Origin: Kribbella amoyensis
GTDB lineage: Bacteria > Actinomycetota > Actinomycetes > Propionibacteriales > Kribbellaceae
Assembly: GCF_007828865.1 (NCBI RefSeq)
Contig: NZ_VIVK01000001.1
Span: forward strand, 6,138,001-6,202,000
DNA: 64,000 nucleotides
Direction of reading: 5' to 3'
In this document: piece by piece, positions 9,056 through 17,342 of the stretch
Position numbering within the stretch: the first letter of the stretch is position 1
Layout of the letters: each line of letters begins with the position of its first letter
Program-made: the position numbers and the translations under genes
The notes under the pieces: model-generated
Databases searched by the model: none
What the model saw: the letters and a program-made list of their open reading frames with translations, nothing else
Told to the model about the DNA's origin: nothing

Positions 9056-9421
9056 GCGCGGCGGCTCGGACACCTTGGCCGCCTTGGGTGTGCGTGGCCT
9101 CGGGATCGAGACGACTGTCCAGGCGACGGCGAACAGGATGACGAGCACCATCCGGACGGTCTCCGACCAGCCGCTGGTCCAGACCGCGGTGCCGAGCACC
9201 CACGGGAAGAACAGGATCCAGACGAGGAGTTCGACCGGGAGCGGAAGGTCCTTGATCGTCTGCGCGACATCCTCGAGTCGTCCGGACCGCAGGTAGACGA
9301 AGAACACCACCCACAGTCCGGCCATGAACAGGAACCAGATGACCGACCCTGCGGTGACGCGGGCCGCGTTCGCTTCGCCGGACCGCCCCGTGGGCCCGGT
9401 CTCCTGGGACTGCCGAGACAT
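9050..9421 (-). CDS. Small membrane protein of unknown function
   Basis: A 123-residue protein with a polar N-terminus (about 22 residues) and three predicted membrane helices (about 24-44, 62-80 and 86-106), followed by a basic tail. Ribosome site GGGAGGGGATCACC precedes ATG 9421. I do not recognise the family. It lies tail-to-tail with the P-type ATPase, overlapping it by 6 bp, and is the only minus-strand gene among its neighbours. Confidence 0.7.
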   Translation of the reverse strand: MSRQSQETGPTGRSGEANAARVTAGSVIWFLFMAGLWVVFFVYLRSGRLEDVAQTIKDLPLPVELLVWILFFPWVLGTAVWTSGWSETVRMVLVILFAVAWTVVSIPRPRTPKAAKVSEPPRS

Positions 9422-9658
9422 GGTGATCCCCTCCCGTCTCTCGAGGTCAGCTCCTCTGTCCAGCCTGGGCAGGGGTGCCAGGAGACAGCAGGAGCACTTC
9501 GGCCCCTTCCTCGCAGGCGTTCGTCAGCAATGTCCCGGGGCGCCGGCACCGCACGAGCGCGCCCGTGGGATTGTGAAGCGGAGAAGGGAGCTGATCGACC
9601 CACTGGACGGGTGACATCCGCCCCTGGTGTCGCACGGGTCAAGCAGCAGCATGGAGGT

Positions 9659-11029
9659 ATGAAGGGAGCGATCCCCAGGGAACAGTCGTCGCCTGATCCG
9701 GGGACCACGCGCAGTACCGTCGTCAGCGAGACGCTCGCCGCGGTCGGCGGGGCCGTGCTGCTGGTCGGCACTGGCCTGGTTGCCGCGCGCTACTGGCCGG
9801 AGCTCTCCGAGTTGTCCCGGCTGGTTGTCGTCGGCGTCGCCGCCACCGTCCTGCTGCTCGGCGCCGCCGCGGTACCTGCGCGAGGACCGTCCGGACGCCG
9901 ACTCCGTGAGGCGCTCTGTGTTCTGTCGACCGCGGCAGTCAGCCTGTTCCTGGGCCTTCTCGGCGGTGAGATCCTCGGCTGGCAAGCGATCGACGTCGTC
10001 CTGCTCACGGCGAGCGGCGTCGCGGTGTACGCGACCGGCCTCTGGTTGTGGACCGGGCGATCGACAGCGTTGCAGCTCGTTCTGGTGGCGGCGACGATCG
10101 TCGCCGCGGGATCACTGGCTGGACGGCTCGATCATCCGCGCTGGCCTGGTCTGGCGGTATGGGCCACAGCCTTCCTGTGGTTCGTGCTGGCCGACCGGGA
10201 CCAACTGCCCGCGCGGGAACTGACCCGCGCCGTGACAGCGATCGGCATGCTCGTCGGTGCCGGCATGACGGTACCGTCCACGGGCGGGATCGCCCTCGGC
10301 CTCCTGACGGCCACCGCACTGCTGGCTCATGCGATCCGGGACCGCAGCCTGTCGCTGGTCCTCATCGGCGCCCTCGGTGAGCTACAGATGATTCCGATCG
10401 CCGTCACCCACTGGTTACCGGGCAGGCTCGCCGTGCCGGTCGCACTCCTCGTCGGCGGTACAGGCCTGGTCGGTGCCGCCATCCTGCTCGCCCGCCGCAG
10501 CGGCGAGGTCACCGACCGCCCGCAGCCCGTCATCGACACCAGCTCGTACGACGCGGTCCTGTTCGACCTCGACGATCTTGTCGTCGACAGCGTCGACGGG
10601 CCGCACCCGGCGACCGGCGCCGTCGCTCTGGCCGCCCGGCTCGCGGACTCTGATCTCCTCGTCGCGGTGATCTCGGCGGGCCACGACACCACGTCAATGC
10701 TCACCGCGGCCGGCTTGGACATCGGCGACCTCCGGATCGACTCGGGCGTCGCGCAGGAGCATCAGGCAGTGGTCCCGCCGGATCCCACGCTGTACCTCCT
10801 CGCGGCCCACCGGTTGGGGGCCTCACCCCGCCGGACCGCCCTGATCAGCGGTGCATCCGCCGGGCTCCACGCCGGCCGCGCGGCCAGCTTCGGGCTGGTG
10901 GTCGGGCTCGACCCGGAGCATCGGGTCACCGACCTCGACCAGAGCCCGGCCGACACGGTGGTGCCCGGGCTCGCGGACGTTCACCTGGCGGCCTTGCAAC
11001 CCGCGCCCGCACAGCCGGCCGCGGTCTGA
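9659..11029 (+). CDS. Membrane protein fused to degenerate HAD domain
   Basis: A 456-residue protein. Residues about 20-280 form eight to ten hydrophobic helices, a DUF2157-like membrane block. Residues about 297-456 form a HAD domain of the beta-phosphoglucomutase type. The first HAD motif is present as FDLDDLVVDS. The lysine motif (normally Gly-Lys-Pro-x-Pro) reads VPPDPTLY, and the acidic motif (normally Glu-Asp-Ala) reads LISGASAGLHAGRAA, so phosphatase/mutase chemistry is unlikely. ATG 9659 has GGAGG unusually close, so the true start may differ slightly; codon 253 is TTA. It lies 115 bp ahead of the formate dehydrogenase genes and is of unknown function. Confidence 0.75.
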   Translation: MKGAIPREQSSPDPGTTRSTVVSETLAAVGGAVLLVGTGLVAARYWPELSELSRLVVVGVAATVLLLGAAAVPARGPSGRRLREALCVLSTAAVSLFLGLLGGEILGWQAIDVVLLTASGVAVYATGLWLWTGRSTALQLVLVAATIVAAGSLAGRLDHPRWPGLAVWATAFLWFVLADRDQLPARELTRAVTAIGMLVGAGMTVPSTGGIALGLLTATALLAHAIRDRSLSLVLIGALGELQMIPIAVTHWLPGRLAVPVALLVGGTGLVGAAILLARRSGEVTDRPQPVIDTSSYDAVLFDLDDLVVDSVDGPHPATGAVALAARLADSDLLVAVISAGHDTTSMLTAAGLDIGDLRIDSGVAQEHQAVVPPDPTLYLLAAHRLGASPRRTALISGASAGLHAGRAASFGLVVGLDPEHRVTDLDQSPADTVVPGLADVHLAALQPAPAQPAAV

Positions 11030-11144
11030 TCTCACCCTCGCAGCAGGAGGGCGAGTGGCCTGGTTGATCCGGGACCTCCTGCCCTGTCCCGGCCGGGTGG
11101 ACCGGGAGACCGTCGAAGGTGGACAGACCGCTCGGGGAGGAAGC

Positions 11145-12800
11145 ATGTCTCGATCGCAGGGAACGGACGCGCTCCGCACCTACGCCGATCGCTTCGGCCG
11201 GGACCTCGGCTCCGTACGAGCCCGTCTGCTCGCCGGCGACCGGACCCCCGCCGCGGGGATAGCGCAGCAGAGCGGGCTGCCCGCGGTCGCGGGCACCGGG
11301 CCCGCGACGTTCTACCCCAACTTCTCCGTACCGCGCGGATCTCGGCATGTCCGCGCGTGCGGTGCCGCGGCTTGTACCGCGGCCAGCGGTGGTACCCACC
11401 TCGAGGCGATCTCGGCCCGCCTCGGCCTGCCCGTCGATTCCTGTGATCCGGCCGGCGCGGTGTCACTCCAGGAGGTTCGCTGCCTGGGGTACTGCTACAG
11501 CGGTCCCGCGGCCCTGGACGGCGACCAGCCGCTCGCCGGGGCCGATCTGGCCGCGCAGCTCGTCGGCGAAGCGCCGCCGCACGATCCACCGATCCCGGTG
11601 CGAGCCGCCTGCCCGTCGCCCGTCGTCACCGCCGGACTCGTCGCCGCCGAGCCGGCCTGGGCAGTCTGGCCGGAGGCCGTCAACCGCCACGATCCCGCCG
11701 AAATCACCGCCGCGGTGGCGTCGGCCGGACTCCGTGGTCGTGGCGGCGCGGGCTTCTCCACCGCCCGGAAGTGGGCCACCGCGCAGGCGCGACCCGGTCC
11801 CCGTGTCGTGATCGCCAACGGTGACGAGGGCGACCCTGGTTCGTACGTCGACCGGCTGCTGATGGAGCGTGATCCGGATCGCGTCCTCGAGGGACTCGCC
11901 CTGGCCTGCTTCGCCGTCGGCGCCGAGCAGGCGATCGTCTTCGTCCGCTCCGAGTACCCGCGCGCCCACGAGCGCCTCCAGGAAGCGATCCGGCACGCCT
12001 ACCGCGACGGCCACTTCGGCCGCGACGTGCACGGAAGCGGCCACACGGTCGAGGTACTCGTCGAGTCCGGCGCCGGCTCCTACGTGTCGGGCGAGGAGAC
12101 CGCGCTGATCAACGCGATCGAGGGACAGCGGGGCGTCGTCCGGCCGCGGCCGCCGTATCCGGCCGAGAGTGGCCTGCACGGCCGTCCGACCGTGGTGAAC
12201 AACGTCGAGACACTGGCCGCCGTCCCCTGGATCGTCGGCCGGGGAGGCGACGCCTTCGCCCGCTTCGGGACGGCCGGGGAGAACGGCACGATCGTGGTGA
12301 GCCTGTCCGAGCGTTTCGCCCGGCCGGGGGCGTACGAGGTCGAGCTCGGTACGCCGATCCGCCGGGTCGTCGAAGAGCTCGGGGGTGGTCCCCGCGACGG
12401 TGCCGTGCTGCGAGCCTTCCAGGTCGGCGGACCGCTCGGCGGGTTCCTCGGTCCCGGCGACCTCGACCTGCCGCTCAGCGAAGCGGCACTGTCCGCGCGC
12501 GGTGCGGCCCTCGGCCACGCGGGGATCGTTGCCTTCGACGACCGATTGAGCGGCACGGACGTCGTTCGGCACATCTGGCGCTTCGCGGCGGCCGAGAGCT
12601 GCGGACGCTGCTCGCCGTGCCGTGTCGGTACCCGGCGTGGGGCGGGTCTGGCCGCAAGGGCGCCGGGCACCGCCGTGATCGCCGGTCGCGAACAGGTCCT
12701 CCGCTCCCTGGAAACCGCCAGTCTCTGCGCCTTCGGCCGCCGGGTTCCGGCCGCGATCCGCAGTGCCGCCCAGGTCTACGGCCTGGAGGGGTGGACATGA
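11145..12800 (+). CDS. NAD-linked formate dehydrogenase, fused NuoE/NuoF-type subunit
   Basis: A 551-residue diaphorase subunit. Residues about 1-165 are a NuoE-like thioredoxin-fold [2Fe-2S] domain with the C-x4-C (CGAAAC) and C-x3-C (CLGYC) pairs. Residues about 180-540 are NuoF-like, with the FMN/NADH-binding GLRGRGGAGFSTARKW, SGEETALINAIEG and the 4Fe-4S motif ESCGRCSPCRVG plus a later Cys in SLCAFG. It passes electrons between NAD(H) and the catalytic subunit downstream. FdsG and FdsB are usually separate proteins; here they are one chain. ATG 11145 has GGGGAGG 6 nt upstream. Its stop overlaps the start of the catalytic gene (ATGA). Confidence 0.92.
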   Translation: MSRSQGTDALRTYADRFGRDLGSVRARLLAGDRTPAAGIAQQSGLPAVAGTGPATFYPNFSVPRGSRHVRACGAAACTAASGGTHLEAISARLGLPVDSCDPAGAVSLQEVRCLGYCYSGPAALDGDQPLAGADLAAQLVGEAPPHDPPIPVRAACPSPVVTAGLVAAEPAWAVWPEAVNRHDPAEITAAVASAGLRGRGGAGFSTARKWATAQARPGPRVVIANGDEGDPGSYVDRLLMERDPDRVLEGLALACFAVGAEQAIVFVRSEYPRAHERLQEAIRHAYRDGHFGRDVHGSGHTVEVLVESGAGSYVSGEETALINAIEGQRGVVRPRPPYPAESGLHGRPTVVNNVETLAAVPWIVGRGGDAFARFGTAGENGTIVVSLSERFARPGAYEVELGTPIRRVVEELGGGPRDGAVLRAFQVGGPLGGFLGPGDLDLPLSEAALSARGAALGHAGIVAFDDRLSGTDVVRHIWRFAAAESCGRCSPCRVGTRRGAGLAARAPGTAVIAGREQVLRSLETASLCAFGRRVPAAIRSAAQVYGLEGWT

Positions 12801-15469
12801 CCCGCGTGTCGGTCGATCAGATCCCCGTCGACGTTCCCGCGTCGGCCACGCTCCTCGACGCGATCCGGGCCGCCGGGAAATCCGTTCCCACGCTCTGTCA
12901 CGACGAGCGCCTGACCCCCTCCGCCTCGTGCCGGGTGTGCCTGGTAGATGCTGACGGCAACGGTCCGGTGGCGTCCTGCAGTACGCCGGTCCGGGAAGGT
13001 CTGCGGATCGGGGTCCAGGTGGGCGATCAGTGGCGCCGGGATGCCCTGCAGGCGATCGTCGCCGGACTTCCATCGCGAGCGCTGGAGCTGCCCGCCGACC
13101 GCAGCGAACTCGTCCGGCTCTGCCAAGAGCTCGCCGTCTCGGCGGATTCAGCCGAGGTGCTCGCGGAGTCCCGCGGGACGGATCTGTCCCACCCGTACGT
13201 CAAACTCGACCGCGATCTCTGCATCGCCTGCGATCGCTGTGTCCGGGCCTGCGCCGAGATCCAGGGCACCTTCGCCATCACCTTGACCGGGCGCGGCCCC
13301 GACACCGTCGTCGCACCCGGGACCGGCGGGCTCTGGGCCGGTTCGGACTGTGTCAGCTGTGGGGCGTGCGTCGACACCTGCCCGACCGGAGCACTCTCCG
13401 AACCGGGCCTGCTCGACCTCGGCCCGATCGAACGCTGGACCCGAACGACCTGCGGGTACTGCGGTGTCGGCTGCACGCTGGACGTCGCGACCAGGGGCCA
13501 GGACGTCGTCACGGTCCGGCCGGCGATGGACGGCTCGGTGAATCGTGGCCACGCCTGCGCCAAGGGCCGGTTCGCGCACGGTTTCGTCCACTCACCTGAC
13601 CGGCTCCGTACGCCCCTGGTCCGCCGCAACGGCCGGCTCGCCGAGAGCACCTGGGACGAGGCCCTGGACCTCGTCGCGGACCACCTGCGGCGCATTCCGG
13701 ACCCGGACCGGTTCGCGGTCATCTCGTCCGCCCGCGCGACCAACGAGGAGAACTACCTGATCCAGAAGTTCGCCCGGGTGGTGCTGGGGACCAACAACGT
13801 CGACAACTGCGCCCGGCTCTGCCACGCGCCGTCGGCGGCCGGTCTGGCGGCGACCTTCGGCCTCGGCGGGGGGACGAACTCCTTCGAGGACCTCGATGAC
13901 TGCGACGCGATCCTGCTCGCCGGAGCCAACCCCACCGACGCTCACCCCGTCGTCGGTTCGCGGCTGCTCCAACGGACGCTGGACGGTGCGCGGCTCATCG
14001 TCGTCGACCCCCGCCGGACCAGCCTCGCCAGGCATGCCGACGTCCACCTCGCCCCGCGACCCGGCACCAATGTCGCGGTGTTCAACGGCTTGGCGCACCT
14101 GCTCATCCGGGACGACCTGATCGACCCGGACTTCCTGCGGACCCGGGCGACCGGCTACGAGGCGCTGCGCGAGCTGGCCGACGCCTATCCGCCTGAACAG
14201 GTCGAGAAGCTCAGTGGAGTACCGGCGGCGGACCTGACCGCAGCCGCGCACCTGTACGGAGAAGCCAACACACCGGCGATCTTCTACGGTCTCGGGATCA
14301 CCGAACACCGATACGGCACGGACGGCGTCCGCACCTTGGCGAACCTGGCCGTCCTGTGTGGCGCGGTCGGTACCGAGACCGGTGGTGGGGTGAACCCGCT
14401 GCGAGGACAGAACAATGTCCAAGGTGCCTCCGACATGGGCGCACTCCCCGACCTCCTGCCGGGGTATCAGAAGGTCACCGACGACGAGGCTCGCGACCGC
14501 TTCGACACGAGCTGGCAGGCGCGGCTGCCGAGTACCCCCGGCCTGCGGATCCCGCAGATGTTCGACGCCGCGCGCGCCGGCGAACTGGACGTGCTCTGGG
14601 TGGTCGGCGAAGACGTCCTGGCGACCGATCCGAACACGGCGGCCGTCCGAGGTGCACTCGACGCGTGCCCGCTGGTCATCTGCAACGACCTCTTCCTCTC
14701 CTCCACGGCGGCGGCCGCGGACGTCGTCCTGCCGGTCGCGTCCTGGCTGGAGAAGGACGGTACCTTCGTGAACTTCGATCGGCGGTTCCAGCGGGTCCGG
14801 CAGGTACTGGTGCCACCGGACGGGGTGCGCACCGACTTCGCGGTCTTCGCCGAGGTCGCCCGACGCCTCGGCCGGGATCTCGGCTGCGAGACCTCGGCTG
14901 CGGCACTCGACGAATGCGCCTCGCTCGCACCGCATTTCGCCGGCCTCTCGCACCGGCGGCTCGAGGCCGGCGCCCTGCATTGGCCGGTCGCACCGGGCGG
15001 CGACGGCACACCGACCCTGTACCGCGACGGCTTCGCCACCCCGGACCGCAGGGCCCATCTGGCGGCCAGACCCTATCTGCCGACCGAGACCGAACCCAGT
15101 CCCGAGTACCCCTTCCTGCTCGTGACCGGCCGGCGGGCCGAGCACTACAACGCCGGTGGGATGACGCGCCGCACACCCAGCGTCGGCCTGCGGACCAAGG
15201 AGTCCCTGGACGTCGCTCCCGGCGACGCTGCCTGCCTCGGTCTCGAGGAGGGCGCCTTCGTGGAGGTCACGAGTGCGTCGGGCTCGACGGTGCTGCCGGT
15301 CACCATCACGGACGAGGTCACCGCCGGCGAGATGTTCGCCGGGTTCCATTTCCCCGGCGCCGGTGTGAACGAACTGACCTCGTCCGTCACTGACGACCCC
15401 ACCAGCTGCCCGGAGTACAAGCTGACCGCCGTCCGGGTCCGGCGGATCGCTCCGCCGGGACGGAGCTGA
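12797..15469 (+). CDS. Molybdopterin formate dehydrogenase catalytic subunit
   Basis: An 890-residue oxidoreductase of the FdsA/FdhF class. The N-terminal [2Fe-2S] ferredoxin domain has LCHDERLTPSASCRVCLV and a fourth Cys. Two 4Fe-4S sites follow (CIACDRCVRACAEIQG; CVSCGACVDTCPTGA), then the CGYCGVGC cluster motif of the Mo-bisMGD domain. The active-site NCARLCHAPS gives Cys as Mo ligand, followed by the conserved His. The segment that normally carries a His-Cys3 cluster (H-x3-C-x2-C-x5-C) reads RALELPADRSELVRLCQ, so that cluster is absent. The C-terminal MopB-binding domain is complete. It is coupled by a 4-nt overlap to the diaphorase gene. No fdhD or maturation gene is in the window. Confidence 0.93.
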   Translation: MTRVSVDQIPVDVPASATLLDAIRAAGKSVPTLCHDERLTPSASCRVCLVDADGNGPVASCSTPVREGLRIGVQVGDQWRRDALQAIVAGLPSRALELPADRSELVRLCQELAVSADSAEVLAESRGTDLSHPYVKLDRDLCIACDRCVRACAEIQGTFAITLTGRGPDTVVAPGTGGLWAGSDCVSCGACVDTCPTGALSEPGLLDLGPIERWTRTTCGYCGVGCTLDVATRGQDVVTVRPAMDGSVNRGHACAKGRFAHGFVHSPDRLRTPLVRRNGRLAESTWDEALDLVADHLRRIPDPDRFAVISSARATNEENYLIQKFARVVLGTNNVDNCARLCHAPSAAGLAATFGLGGGTNSFEDLDDCDAILLAGANPTDAHPVVGSRLLQRTLDGARLIVVDPRRTSLARHADVHLAPRPGTNVAVFNGLAHLLIRDDLIDPDFLRTRATGYEALRELADAYPPEQVEKLSGVPAADLTAAAHLYGEANTPAIFYGLGITEHRYGTDGVRTLANLAVLCGAVGTETGGGVNPLRGQNNVQGASDMGALPDLLPGYQKVTDDEARDRFDTSWQARLPSTPGLRIPQMFDAARAGELDVLWVVGEDVLATDPNTAAVRGALDACPLVICNDLFLSSTAAAADVVLPVASWLEKDGTFVNFDRRFQRVRQVLVPPDGVRTDFAVFAEVARRLGRDLGCETSAAALDECASLAPHFAGLSHRRLEAGALHWPVAPGGDGTPTLYRDGFATPDRRAHLAARPYLPTETEPSPEYPFLLVTGRRAEHYNAGGMTRRTPSVGLRTKESLDVAPGDAACLGLEEGAFVEVTSASGSTVLPVTITDEVTAGEMFAGFHFPGAGVNELTSSVTDDPTSCPEYKLTAVRVRRIAPPGRS

Positions 15470-15585
15470 CGCCGGCCCGACGAGGGTCTTTCGATGGGTA
15501 CGACCGGGCACTTCGGCTCTGCACCGGTCCTTGCGGCCGCGGTGTGGTGAAGAGGAGGGTCCCTGTCGAACGGGAGGAGGACGTG

Positions 15586-16095
15586 ATGTCCGAAAACGTA
15601 CTGGTGACCTACGCGACCAAAATGGGTGCGACCGCCTCCATCGCCGCGGGCGTCGGGGCCGAACTCCGGCGAGCTGGGCACACCGTAGACGTGCACGAGA
15701 TCAGCGACGTGAAGGCGGCGAGCGAGTACGACGTGGTCATCCTCGGCAGCGCGATCTACGAAGGTCGCTGGCGTCCGGAGGCCGTGGAGTTCCTCCAGTT
15801 CCACGCCAAGGCGCTGCGAGGACGTAAGGTCTGGCTCTTCCACAGCGGACCCGTCGGCCCGTCGAGCGACCAGCCGGAAGAGGTACCACCCGATGTGGCG
15901 CGCCTGGCCGCGGAGATCGGCGTCCGGACCGTGAAGACCTTCCCGGGCGAGCTCCAGGAGGACATCATCGAAACCCGGGCAGCGAGGCGTGCGGGCATGG
16001 AGGACCTGGTCGGCGACGCGAGGGACTGGGACGCGGTCCGCGCCTGGGCCGACGAGATCGAGTCGGCCCTCGGCGCCGCCCGGACCTCTCGGTGA
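15586..16095 (+). CDS. Flavodoxin-domain protein (HemG-like)
   Basis: A 169-residue flavodoxin-fold protein. The FMN phosphate loop is VTYATKMGATASIA, followed by VILGSAIYEGRW and LFHSGPVG, matching the menaquinone-dependent protoporphyrinogen oxidase/HemG-like flavodoxins found in actinobacterial stress regions. ATG 15586 has GGGAGGAGG 5 nt upstream. A role in protoporphyrinogen oxidation or as a one-electron carrier for the neighbouring formate dehydrogenase are both possible; the context alone does not decide. The next gene starts 13 bp downstream. Confidence 0.85.
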   Translation: MSENVLVTYATKMGATASIAAGVGAELRRAGHTVDVHEISDVKAASEYDVVILGSAIYEGRWRPEAVEFLQFHAKALRGRKVWLFHSGPVGPSSDQPEEVPPDVARLAAEIGVRTVKTFPGELQEDIIETRAARRAGMEDLVGDARDWDAVRAWADEIESALGAARTSR

Positions 16096-16108
16096 CGAGG
16101 TGGGCGAG

Positions 16109-16774
16109 ATGAGTGCCGGATCACGCGGGGCTTCCCCTGGTGACCTGGGGGTCCGGGTCCATCACCGACGGTCCGCTCTCGGACTGACCAGGGCGCAGGT
16201 CGCCGAACGCAGCGGGATGAGTCCCAACTACGTCGAGCGCGTCGAGACCGCACCGGCCACCCTGACCAGTGGTGACCTGATCCGACTCGCCGACGCACTC
16301 GACACCACCGTGACGGATCTCCTCGGCGCGTCCGGCGACCGGGCCCCCGGGCACGGCCGAGCCGGACTCCGCCCGAGGTTCGAAGCGATGGAGCGGCAGG
16401 AATGCGCCGGCCTGCTGAAGAACGGAGGCATCGGGCGGATCGCCTTCCGCGCCGACGAGAAGTTCCTGGTGGTACCGGTCAACTTCGGCTGTCCCGAGGA
16501 GGTCGTCGTCTTCCGGACCGCGGCCGACGGCCCGATCGCGCGACTGGGCGAGGGGGCGGTCGCCTTCGAGGTGGACTTCCTCGACGACGCGATGCGGCAA
16601 GGCTGGAGCATCCTGATCGACGGTCTCCTCCGCTCAGCCACCGCTGAAGAGGTCGCGGCCACCCGGGGCCTGATCGAGCCCTGGGCCGGCGGCGAGCGCG
16701 AGACCTACCTGGCGATCGAGCCGCAGGAGATCACCGGACGCCGGATCCGTACCACCGCCGTCAGGACCGACTGA
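16109..16774 (+). CDS. XRE-type HTH fused to pyridoxamine-oxidase-like FMN domain
   Basis: A 221-residue fusion. Residues about 13-72 are an XRE/Cro helix-turn-helix (LTRAQVAERSGMSPNYVERVE). Residues about 88-215 are a split-barrel flavin reductase/PNPOx domain (ECAGLLKNGGIGRIAF, then FLVVPVNFGCPEEVVVFRT) similar to the Rv0080/Rv3129 type proteins of mycobacterial dormancy regulons. It could be a flavin- or heme-responsive regulator or a bound enzyme; sensing is inference. ATG 16109 follows GAGGTGGGCG. It ends 6 bp before the convergent DUF2231 gene. Confidence 0.85.
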   Translation: MSAGSRGASPGDLGVRVHHRRSALGLTRAQVAERSGMSPNYVERVETAPATLTSGDLIRLADALDTTVTDLLGASGDRAPGHGRAGLRPRFEAMERQECAGLLKNGGIGRIAFRADEKFLVVPVNFGCPEEVVVFRTAADGPIARLGEGAVAFEVDFLDDAMRQGWSILIDGLLRSATAEEVAATRGLIEPWAGGERETYLAIEPQEITGRRIRTTAVRTD

Positions 16775-16780
16775 CGGTCG

Positions 16781-17269
16781 TCACTGGTGCGAGGACCAGG
16801 TGCTCCAGCTCGCCTGAGCGCCGGAGTCACCGATCTTGACGACGTCGACCACGGCCATCGAGGACACCAGGCAGGCGACCACGGCCACGACCGCGGTGAC
16901 CGCACTGGACCTTGGGGCGAGGTCTCTGCCGCGCGCCGGCGTGCTGTCGAGGTGCCGCTCCCGCCACCACACGATCACCGCCAGGGCCGCGATCGCGATC
17001 GCGGCGTAGATCGCGGTGTCCCCGAGTTCGGCGTGCCGGCGGACGAGCGAGTTGTCGGCGACTCGTCCTTCCAGCCACTCCCCCGCGCTGGTCGTGATCG
17101 GCACGAGAATCACGACCAGGAGCGCCAGTACGGCGTTCGGACCGGACAGCCGGCGCCGCGCCGCCGGCCAAACGGCGGTCAGGACCAGCAGTACCGCGGC
17201 CAACGGGAGCAACACGACGACAGCGTGTACCAGGAGGACATGAGCGGGAAGGCCGTTGATGGTCTGCAT
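16781..17269 (-). CDS. DUF2231-type membrane protein
   Basis: A 162-residue protein with four predicted helices. The N-terminus INGLPAHVLLVHAVVVLLPLA matches the DUF2231 start (Gly-Leu-Pro-x-His...Val-His), with two conserved His in the first helix that suggest heme or metal binding (inference). The ATG has GAAGGA about 7 nt upstream. It lies 73 bp downstream of the two-component operon on the same strand and could be co-transcribed or a target of it. Confidence 0.8.
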   Translation of the reverse strand: MQTINGLPAHVLLVHAVVVLLPLAAVLLVLTAVWPAARRRLSGPNAVLALLVVILVPITTSAGEWLEGRVADNSLVRRHAELGDTAIYAAIAIAALAVIVWWRERHLDSTPARGRDLAPRSSAVTAVVAVVACLVSSMAVVDVVKIGDSGAQASWSTWSSHQ

Positions 17270-17342
17270 GAAGATCCTTCGGGTCGTGCCGATGCGTACG
17301 ACTCACGCTGGCAGACGTTTCTTGGCAGATTCTTGGAACTTC

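Noticed and set aside
9447..9635. A 62-codon minus-strand open frame in the intergenic region before the membrane-HAD gene
   Set aside because: No ribosome site, no recognisable domain, and it lies in a likely promoter region; could be a small gene but support is too thin.
11031..11060. Inverted CTCGC/GCGAG repeat after the membrane-HAD gene as a terminator
   Set aside because: Only 5 bp of pairing with a long loop; expected by chance in this composition.
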